From Chloroflexota bacterium (GTDB lineage: Bacteria > Chloroflexota > Anaerolineae > Anaerolineales > UBA11858), in the NCBI GenBank assembly GCA_030666985.1, contig DAOUWT010000184.1, positions 1-5,784 of the forward strand: a stretch of 5,784 nt of DNA, read 5' to 3'. A program made the position numbers and the translations under genes. This document shows positions 1 through 4,999 of this stretch, piece after piece. The notes beneath the pieces are model-generated. The model was not told where the DNA came from, made no database searches, and was given only the letters and a program-made list of their open reading frames with translations. Each line of letters opens with the position of its first letter. The first letter of the stretch is position 1.

Positions 1-17
1 CAACAGGGAGTGGATGC

Positions 18-2360
18 TTATCTCTCCTCAGTGTATAGTAACTCGAACAACCGGTTAGGACTGAGCGGTGTTTCAAGAATTTCAAGATTGAAATCGTGCA
101 AAGCATCCTCCAAAGCTTGGGCAAAGCAAGCCGGCACGGGAATCGCGCCCGCTTCACCAACGCCCTTGGTTCCCAACGCGCTTAGAGATTTAGTGTCCGC
201 ATGACCAATCTCAATGCGGTGTGGCATCTCCATAGATGTTGGAATTAAGTAATCTGCCAGAGAAGCGTTTAGCAACTGTCCGCTTTCGTCAAAATGGAGT
301 TTTTCATAATATGAATTCCCAATACCCATAGAAACCCCTCCGTGAATCTGACCATCGACAATTAGGGGGTTAAGTATTGTGCCACAGTCTTCTACGGCAA
401 CGTAACGCTTGATTTCCACCATCATGGTTTCGATATCTACTTCGAGTATTATGGCGTGGACTCCAAAGGCGGTAGCTCCGTATTGGGGGCCGAAATAATC
501 GGTAGCTTCCAAGCCGGGTTTCGTGCCTGGCTCCACCGCGCCACGGAGAGGATTGGCTAGCGTAGCCAATTCACCTAGGCTGATAGATTTGCTGGGAGCA
601 TCTTTCACGCGTGCCATCCCATCCACCAGTTCGATCTCTTCCGGGGGAGTTTCCAGCGCTTTACTAGCCTGTTTGAGTACTTTCTGGCGCACGCTGGAGG
701 CCGCTGCATGTACCGCATTCCCTGCAACCACCGCCCCCCGGCTGGCAAAAGTTCCTGTCCCCCAATGGAATTTAGACGTATCTCCGGTGGTAAGATGCAC
801 ATCGCGCACATCCGTGCCTAATTGTTCAGAAACAATTTGGGCAAAAGAAGTAAAGTGTCCTTGCCCCTGTGTCCCAACACCCGTGGCAACGTTGATCTTG
901 CCGCTTGGTTCAACTTGTACGCGAGCGCCCTCGTAAGGGCCAACTCCGGTTGTTTCAATGAAGGGGAGAACGCCAATTCCCACATGTTTACCTTGGGCAC
1001 GCAGTCGCGGTTGCTCTTCTTTCAAAAATTGTTCATAGCCTATCATTTCGGCGGCCTTCTCGATTACTGGCAAATAGTTGCCACTGTCCAATACCAACTC
1101 TGCAAAAGCCTGATCAATTATTTCGTGGTTATAAGGGAAAGCCTCGGGGGGAATGAAATTGCGTTTGCGGATCTCTATCCGGTCAATGCCAAGTTCCTTG
1201 GCGGCTGTGTCTAGGAGACGCTCAATGACATAAACGCCTTGAGGGCGTCCGGCTCCACGCACGGGGGTGACAATGGTCTTGTTGGTGAAGACAACCCGTA
1301 TTTCCGAGGAGAAGTTTTCGATGGCGTAAGGCCCCATAACATGACTTTGGGTGTTGAGTGGAGTGGTGAGGCCATAGGGGTCGTAGGCCCCTGTGTCGTG
1401 CAAGAAGTCATCCTTCAGCCCTAGAATACGTCCATCACTAGATAAAGCCAATTCGGCATCATGGATTTGTCCTCGTTCTTGGGTAGTAGCGTAGAAATTC
1501 TCATGCCGGTCTTCTATCCATTTGATCGGGCGGCACAGTTTCATAGATATCCAGGGGAGCAGCATTTCCTCGGGATAGAACATCATCATTTTGGGACCAA
1601 AGGCCCCGCCGATGAAAGGTGCAATCACCCGCACCTGGCTTTCCAACAATCCCAGCCGGGCTGCTGTCCCATTGCGGATAGGGATGGGGGCCTGGGTTGT
1701 ATCCCATATTGTCAGTTGCTCGCTCTTAGCATCCCAATGGGCTACAATGCCTCGATTTTCCATGGCTGCTGCCGCGCCACGTTCAATCAGGAAATGTTTT
1801 TTGATCACCAAGTCAGCTTTAGCTTTAGCGGCCTCATAGTCACCTTTCCACTGGTGGATGTGGGCGGCCAGATTTGAGTCCAGGTCGTCATGGACAAGGG
1901 GACTGTCAGGCTGGATGCCTTTTTCAATATCTACAACGGCTGGCAAGAGTTCATAATCAACCCATATATCTTCAACCGCGTCCTCAGCAATGTAGCGGCT
2001 CTCTGCAATGACAACTGCAATGGCTTCTCCGACGTGGAATACTTTGCCCTTGGCCAAAGGGGCCTGGCGGCGAGAGTGAAAGATGACATCATCCAGCGTG
2101 GGAGGGGGAGAAACCAGCGGGGGACCAGGTTCCCAATCGTCGCCCATGTCTTCAGCGGTAAACACCGCCACCACCCCAGGCCGCTCGCGAGCCTCAGCAA
2201 CATCAATGCTCGTAATGCGGGCGTGGGCGTAGTCGCTGCGCACAAAAGCCGCATATAACATACCGGGAATCTCTACGTCATCCACAAATAAAGCGTTTCC
2301 AGTCAGCAAGCGGGGGTCTTCGTTTCGTTTTATCCGTTTTCCAATTAATTTTTTTGTCAC
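18..2360 (-). CDS. Molybdopterin-binding large subunit of a xanthine dehydrogenase / CoxL-family hydroxylase
   Basis: Catalytic subunit that would hold the molybdopterin cytosine dinucleotide cofactor in a cytoplasmic three-subunit hydroxylase. The 780-residue length is normal for CoxL-type proteins. Visible in order: an N-terminal a/b-hammerhead domain opening with IGKRIKRNEDPRLLTG (about 6-21), GGAFG at 251-255, the active-site loop VRGAGRP at 367-373, GTQGQGH at 496-502, a GTGTFASRG cofactor loop near 534-542, a CGTILNP stretch near 659-665, and GVGE with the presumed catalytic glutamate E736. The loop has Gly-Ala-Gly where Mo-Cu CO dehydrogenases have Cys-Ser-Phe, so a true form I CODH is unlikely; it resembles the AYRGAGR (form II) type. 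The GTG at 2360 is chosen because AGGAGG lies 4 nt upstream. An in-frame ATG at 2420 would translate the repeat array and is rejected. This is the last gene of the M-S-L set. Substrate unknown. Confidence 0.93.
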   Translation of the reverse strand: MTKKLIGKRIKRNEDPRLLTGNALFVDDVEIPGMLYAAFVRSDYAHARITSIDVAEARERPGVVAVFTAEDMGDDWEPGPPLVSPPPTLDDVIFHSRRQAPLAKGKVFHVGEAIAVVIAESRYIAEDAVEDIWVDYELLPAVVDIEKGIQPDSPLVHDDLDSNLAAHIHQWKGDYEAAKAKADLVIKKHFLIERGAAAAMENRGIVAHWDAKSEQLTIWDTTQAPIPIRNGTAARLGLLESQVRVIAPFIGGAFGPKMMMFYPEEMLLPWISMKLCRPIKWIEDRHENFYATTQERGQIHDAELALSSDGRILGLKDDFLHDTGAYDPYGLTTPLNTQSHVMGPYAIENFSSEIRVVFTNKTIVTPVRGAGRPQGVYVIERLLDTAAKELGIDRIEIRKRNFIPPEAFPYNHEIIDQAFAELVLDSGNYLPVIEKAAEMIGYEQFLKEEQPRLRAQGKHVGIGVLPFIETTGVGPYEGARVQVEPSGKINVATGVGTQGQGHFTSFAQIVSEQLGTDVRDVHLTTGDTSKFHWGTGTFASRGAVVAGNAVHAAASSVRQKVLKQASKALETPPEEIELVDGMARVKDAPSKSISLGELATLANPLRGAVEPGTKPGLEATDYFGPQYGATAFGVHAIILEVDIETMMVEIKRYVAVEDCGTILNPLIVDGQIHGGVSMGIGNSYYEKLHFDESGQLLNASLADYLIPTSMEMPHRIEIGHADTKSLSALGTKGVGEAGAIPVPACFAQALEDALHDFNLEILETPLSPNRLFELLYTEER

Positions 2361-2364
2361 GGTT

Positions 2365-2370
2365 CCTCCT
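2365..2370 (-). promoter_or_regulatory. Ribosome binding site deciding a GTG start
   Basis: AGGAGG on the minus strand, 4 nt before the GTG at 2360. It fixes the start of the large subunit and rules out the ATG at 2420, which would read through the heptad array. The upstream end of the site is one base from the array. Confidence 0.8.
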
Positions 2371-2371
2371 C

Positions 2372-2462
2372 TATTGGATATTAGATATTGGGGATTGGAT
2401 ATTGGAAACCTAACTTCCAACTTCTAACCTCTAATATCTACTATCCAATATCTAATATCTCA
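2372..2462. repeat. Heptad repeat array 1, inverted in the middle
   Basis: Thirteen consecutive 7-bp units in one register fill nearly the whole gap between the small and large subunit genes. On the plus strand the first five are variants of TATTGGA. The later units are variants of TATCYAA, the same family in the opposite orientation, with more degenerate units (AACCTAA, CTTCCAA, CTTCTAA) at the switch. The two arms can pair: 2377-2391 is perfectly complementary to 2445-2459 (15 bp), with partial pairing continuing inward to about 2406/2430. A smaller hairpin, TTGGAA/TTCCAA (2403-2408/2415-2420, roughly), sits near the turn. The array begins right after the small-subunit stop and ends one base from the large-subunit Shine-Dalgarno site. 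Confidence 0.9.
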
Positions 2463-2463
2463 T

Positions 2464-2940
2464 TCACGCCCTCATCTTCTCAGCCGCCAACTTGACCGCA
2501 TCGACAATATGTTGGTAGCCCGTACAACGGCAGAGATTCCCAGAGATGGCCTCTCGAATTTCGTCGTCGTCGGGGTCTGGGTGTTCTTCCAGGAACGGTA
2601 CTAAGGTGGTTAAAAAGCCTGGCGTGCAGAACCCGCATTGTAAGGCGTGGGCTTCCCAAAAGGCTTCTTGAAGGGGATGTAAAGCTTCCATAGTCCCTAA
2701 GCCCTCCACAGTGGTTATTTCGTGGCCTTGAGCTTGCACCGCAAACATCAAGCACGAACGAACCGGCTCACCATCAAACAAGACTGTACACGCCCCGCAA
2801 ACACCATGTTCACAACCAACGTGTGTGCCCAACAGGCCAAGCTCATGCCGCAGGAAATCACTCAACAATAGGCGTGGTTCGACATCGCGTTCGTACCTAT
2901 TGCCATTGACAGTAACAGTCACGTTGCATAAATCACTCAT
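2464..2940 (-). CDS. 2Fe-2S small subunit of the molybdenum hydroxylase (CoxS-like)
   Basis: Electron-transfer subunit carrying two [2Fe-2S] clusters between the Mo site and FAD. It has 158 residues, the usual size. The N-terminal plant-ferredoxin-type domain has cysteines C43, C48 and C51 in GCEHGVCGACTV, plus C63. The C-terminal four-helix domain has C102 and C105 in QCGFCTPG and C137 and C139 in NLCRCTGY. All eight ligands are present, as is Q101, which in this family contacts the pterin cofactor. The ATG at 2940 is preceded by GAGGAG at 8 nt. It lies between the FAD subunit (72-nt gap) and the large subunit (103-nt gap), and both gaps are filled mostly with heptad repeats. No signal peptide is seen, which fits a cytoplasmic enzyme. 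Confidence 0.96.
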   Translation of the reverse strand: MSDLCNVTVTVNGNRYERDVEPRLLLSDFLRHELGLLGTHVGCEHGVCGACTVLFDGEPVRSCLMFAVQAQGHEITTVEGLGTMEALHPLQEAFWEAHALQCGFCTPGFLTTLVPFLEEHPDPDDDEIREAISGNLCRCTGYQHIVDAVKLAAEKMRA

Positions 2941-2948
2941 TATAAAAT

Positions 2949-2954
2949 CTCCTC
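2949..2954 (-). promoter_or_regulatory. Ribosome binding site of the 2Fe-2S subunit
   Basis: GAGGAG on the minus strand, 8 nt before the ATG at 2940. The heptad array starts 5 nt further upstream. Confidence 0.75.
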
Positions 2955-2959
2955 ATAAT

Positions 2960-3029
2960 ACCAATACCCAATATCCAGTATCCAATATCTAATATCCAGT
3001 ATCTAATATCAGTTATTGGGTATTGGATA
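2960..3029. repeat. Heptad repeat array 2, inverted, overlapping a gene end
   Basis: Ten in-register 7-bp units of the same family as the array at 2372-2462. On the plus strand seven units of the type YCYARTA are followed by a switch unit (TCAGTTA) and two units of the opposite orientation (TTGGGTA, TTGGATA). A perfect 13-bp inverted repeat, 2961-2973 against 3015-3027, would make a hairpin with a 41-nt loop. An 18-nt stretch, 2979-2996, is identical to 2442-2459 in array 1. The array contains the stop codon and the last codons of the FAD subunit gene and ends 5 nt before the Shine-Dalgarno site of the 2Fe-2S subunit. Confidence 0.9.
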
Positions 3030-3897
3030 TTGCCCGTTCATAAGCCTCTTCTAGCGTTTGCCGGGTTAGAACTTTTGCTAGATGTCGGCGATACTCTGCC
3101 GTGGCGTGAATATCGCTGCTGGGGTCAACGTCCTCACTGGCAGCGATCTCAGCAGCAGCTTGGATATTTTCTGCTGTCAACGGCTGCCCTTGGAGCGATG
3201 CGGCGGCCTGGATGCCCTCCACGGGGCCGTCTCCCGCGCTCAAATAGACCAACTTGACTTGCTGGCAGTGATTCTCGTCATCTAACGTGAGTACGGCCAC
3301 AACGCCTGTCAATGCAAAGTCGTGGGGACGGCGGGCAACTTCTTTCAGCGACCACCCTGAGCGTTCTGGCATGGGTGGGACAGCTATTTCTACCACCAGT
3401 TCTTCAGGTTCGAGAATAGTGGTAAATAAGCTGACGAAAAATTCTTTGGCCGGTACCCAACGTTCGCCTTCTTGGCTGCATATTCGCAAGCGGGCATCCA
3501 ATGCTACGCTGACCGCCACTAACTCGGCAGATGGGTCAGCGTGGGCAAGGCTGCCACCAAACGTCCCCCGGTTGCGGATTTGCTCCGTAGCGATATTGGG
3601 CATGGTTTCGTGAAGCAGCGGGGCGCGTTCAGCTATCAGCGGGCTGTGTCCAACCGTTTTGTGGCGAGTCATTGCCCCAATCAACACGCCCCCATCATCG
3701 CTGGGTCGGATATAGGATAGGTCGGCGATGTTGTTCAGGTCAACCAGTATCTCAGGCTGCGCCAACCGGAAGTTCATCATTGGAATTAGACTCTGCCCTC
3801 CAGCCAAAGCTTTAGCGTCATAACCGTGTTCGGCCATGAGTGCCAGGGCTTCATCCAGCGTGGTGGGTGCATAATATTCAAAGGGAGGCGGCTTCAT
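3013..3897 (-). CDS. FAD-binding medium subunit of the molybdenum hydroxylase (CoxM-like)
   Basis: Binds FAD and passes electrons from the iron-sulfur subunit to the external acceptor. It has 294 residues, typical of the family. The N-terminal FAD-binding region has the two family motifs: AGGQSLIPMMNFR at 32-44, and TFGGSLAHADPSAE at 112-125, a TIGG-type motif with Phe for Ile. The C-terminal part, from about residue 180, matches the CO dehydrogenase flavoprotein C-terminal domain (for example KEVARRPHDFAL near 185-196). The ATG at 3897 has AAGGAG 10 nt upstream. It is the first gene of the M-S-L set, the order usual for form I cox operons. The last residues (ISNTQ) and the stop codon are encoded by heptad repeats rather than ordinary coding sequence, so the natural C-terminus has probably been replaced or extended. 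Confidence 0.95.
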   Translation of the reverse strand: MKPPPFEYYAPTTLDEALALMAEHGYDAKALAGGQSLIPMMNFRLAQPEILVDLNNIADLSYIRPSDDGGVLIGAMTRHKTVGHSPLIAERAPLLHETMPNIATEQIRNRGTFGGSLAHADPSAELVAVSVALDARLRICSQEGERWVPAKEFFVSLFTTILEPEELVVEIAVPPMPERSGWSLKEVARRPHDFALTGVVAVLTLDDENHCQQVKLVYLSAGDGPVEGIQAAASLQGQPLTAENIQAAAEIAASEDVDPSSDIHATAEYRRHLAKVLTRQTLEEAYERAISNTQ

Positions 3898-3907
3898 AGA
3901 ATGTGTA

Positions 3908-3913
3908 CTCCTT
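3908..3913 (-). promoter_or_regulatory. Ribosome binding site of the FAD subunit
   Basis: AAGGAG on the minus strand, 10 nt before the ATG at 3897. It directly abuts the heptad array that starts at 3914. Confidence 0.7.
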
Positions 3914-3962
3914 GATGAGTAAAACGTGATGAGTAATGAGTGAAACGTAATGCGTGATGCGT
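3914..3962. repeat. Heptad repeat array 3 (RATGMGT type)
   Basis: Seven perfectly phased 7-bp units, plus-strand consensus RATGMGT with variants GATGAGT, AATGAGT, GATGCGT, AATGCGT, AAAACGT and GAAACGT. The sequence is unrelated to the TATTGGA family of the other two arrays, and no internal inversion is seen. It sits in the presumed 5' untranslated region of the FAD subunit gene, flush against its Shine-Dalgarno site. Confidence 0.88.
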
Positions 3963-3983
3963 GAGTTATGTTGTTTGACGCTT

Positions 3984-3989
3984 ATTATA
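3984..3989 (-). promoter_or_regulatory. Possible -10 element upstream of the FAD subunit gene
   Basis: A perfect TATAAT on the minus strand, 86 nt before the FAD subunit ATG and outside both the heptad array and the mirror element. No TTGACA-like -35 hexamer is found 15-19 nt upstream and there is no extended TGn motif, so this could be chance in an AT-rich spot. It is the only promoter-like match I could find for the three-subunit set. Confidence 0.22.
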
Positions 3990-4003
3990 ACTCTTTTGAG
4001 ATA

Positions 4004-4119
4004 CCACCGAATGAATTCGGCGGCTAAGGGACGAAACGCGATAAATCGCGTTGAGGATTACATCATGTATAACCCATTTCAATGGGTTTCGTTCATTAGC
4101 CTATGAATTCATTCATAGG
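4004..4119. repeat. Mirror-image double-hairpin element (REPIN- or MITE-like)
   Basis: Two 49-nt halves, 4004-4052 and 4071-4119, lie in inverted orientation around an 18-nt spacer and align without gaps at 34 of 49 positions. Each half has an outer hairpin (4004-4011/4016-4023; 4100-4107/4112-4119 as 8-position stems), the linker GGCTAA-N3-ACGAAAC, and an inner hairpin (4035-4041/4046-4052; 4071-4077/4082-4088). Three of the four loops are TGAA in half orientation and one is TAAA. Twelve of the 15 differences are in stems and form six base pairs with both partners changed. One pair, 4006/4021, is A-C on the plus strand but G-U on the minus strand. The halves can also pair with each other. 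It fills most of the 244-nt gap between the NmrA-like gene and the FAD subunit. No transposase is nearby. Confidence 0.85.
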
Positions 4120-4121
4120 CC

Positions 4122-4142
4122 GAGGAGAATTCTCCTCTTTTT
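4122..4142 (+). terminator. Perfect palindrome plus T-tract after the NmrA-like gene
   Basis: A 16-nt perfect palindrome, GAGGAGAATTCTCCTC (4122-4137), can form a 6-bp stem with an AATT loop and is followed on the plus strand by five T. In that orientation it looks like a short intrinsic terminator, but no plus-strand gene leads into it. On the minus strand it comes just after the NmrA-like stop codon but has no following T-tract. It is two bases from the mirror element and shares its central GAATTC, so it may be a further hairpin of that repeat and not a terminator. Confidence 0.35.
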
Positions 4143-4999
4143 CACATTTGTTTTTGCACAAACTCTGCCAGAGATGTCACTGGCCGTTCCAGCAGCCACG
4201 TCAGCACATTTGAATTACCGTAAAAGCCGAAATTGTTGCTGTAAGCAAATATTTTCTTCAAAGTATCGAGTTGATATCCATCCAGACCAGCTTTTCTGGC
4301 CCCAACTTCCCAGACATCAACCGAGATTTCTTGCACTTCTACGGTGCGGTTTAGCTCTTTGCTCAAAATTTGAGCAATCTCAATTTGGCTCAGAGATTCT
4401 TCCCCTACCAGTTCGTAGGTAGCGCCGACATGATTTAATTCGGTGAGGATCTTAGCAGCCACTTCGGCAAGATCGTCTAAATCAATCAGACACGAACGCA
4501 CATCTTTTGAATACGGCACGGGGTAAACACCTTGCTCGGTGATCTTATCCCAATGGGCCAGCATGTTTTGCATATAAGCCGGTGGTTGAAGGATGGTAAA
4601 AGGTAAACCGGACTCAATCAAGTATTCTTCAACCCTCATCTTCTGCCAATGATGCGGCATCCTCTCGATCTGGGGATGTCGCACAGAGTGGAACACAAAA
4701 TGCTCCACACCCGCGGATAGAGCCGCATTAATCACCAACTTCCCAATCTTAAATTCATGGGGGCTGACATTGGGGCAAATGTGATAGATCGCCCGCACCC
4801 CTTGAAGGGACTGCTCAATCGATTCGGGATTGAGCAAATCCCCTACCCAAACATCATCGACGCCCAATGATGTCAAAGTGGGAATTTGTTCTTCACTTCT
4901 CACAAATGCTCTAACAGAGACGTCCAAGTCGCTTAACGCCTGAATAATTGCTCTGCCAGTTTTGCCAGCCGCACCTGTAACCAAAATCTTATTGGGCAT
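4142..4999 (-). CDS. NmrA-like NAD(P)-binding (atypical SDR) protein
   Basis: A 285-residue Rossmann-fold protein of the NmrA / atypical short-chain dehydrogenase type, probably cytoplasmic. The dinucleotide-binding motif is at the N-terminus, VTGAAGKTGRAI with glycines 9, 12 and 15. The HSV stretch near 104-106 lies where SDRs have the catalytic Ser strand. The classical YxxxK is HHWQK (116-120), so the lysine is kept but the tyrosine is His. The C-terminus ends in NSNVLTWLLERPVTSLAEFV, typical of the NmrA subgroup. Such proteins include redox sensors that bind NAD(P) without turnover as well as quinone or imine reductases; which applies here cannot be told. Its ATG shares one base with the TAA of the upstream large-subunit gene (TAATG), and no strong Shine-Dalgarno sequence is seen, which suggests translational coupling. 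Confidence 0.88.
   Translation of the reverse strand: MPNKILVTGAAGKTGRAIIQALSDLDVSVRAFVRSEEQIPTLTSLGVDDVWVGDLLNPESIEQSLQGVRAIYHICPNVSPHEFKIGKLVINAALSAGVEHFVFHSVRHPQIERMPHHWQKMRVEEYLIESGLPFTILQPPAYMQNMLAHWDKITEQGVYPVPYSKDVRSCLIDLDDLAEVAAKILTELNHVGATYELVGEESLSQIEIAQILSKELNRTVEVQEISVDVWEVGARKAGLDGYQLDTLKKIFAYSNNFGFYGNSNVLTWLLERPVTSLAEFVQKQM

Noticed and set aside
523..2258. Plus-strand open frames at 523-936, 822-1214, 1461-1877 and 1890-2258
   Set aside because: All lie antisense to the large subunit gene, show no recognisable motifs, and are explained as shadows of its codon usage.
2349..2355. Frameshift or slippage at the run of seven A just after the large subunit start
   Set aside because: The frame on both sides gives the expected N-terminal family sequence, so there is no sign of a frameshift.
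2361..2420. N-terminal extension of the large subunit from an ATG at 2420
   Set aside because: The extra 20 residues are a translation of the heptad array, while the GTG at 2360 has AGGAGG 4 nt upstream and begins just before the conserved IGKRIKRNEDPRLLTG segment.
18..3897. Naming the three genes coxM, coxS and coxL as aerobic carbon monoxide dehydrogenase
   Set aside because: The fold and subunit layout match, but the large subunit lacks the Cys-containing loop of the Mo-Cu enzyme, so gene symbols implying CO oxidation are not justified.
2372..3962. CRISPR arrays
   Set aside because: The repeats are 7-bp units with no spacers, and no cas gene is present.
3975..3990. Plus-strand promoter built from TTGACG and TTATAA
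   Set aside because: The two boxes are only about 4 nt apart instead of about 17, and no plus-strand gene follows.
4051..4422. Plus-strand open frame over the mirror element and the end of the NmrA-like gene
   Set aside because: Its first third translates hairpin repeats and the rest is antisense to a well-supported gene; no ribosome binding site or family motif.
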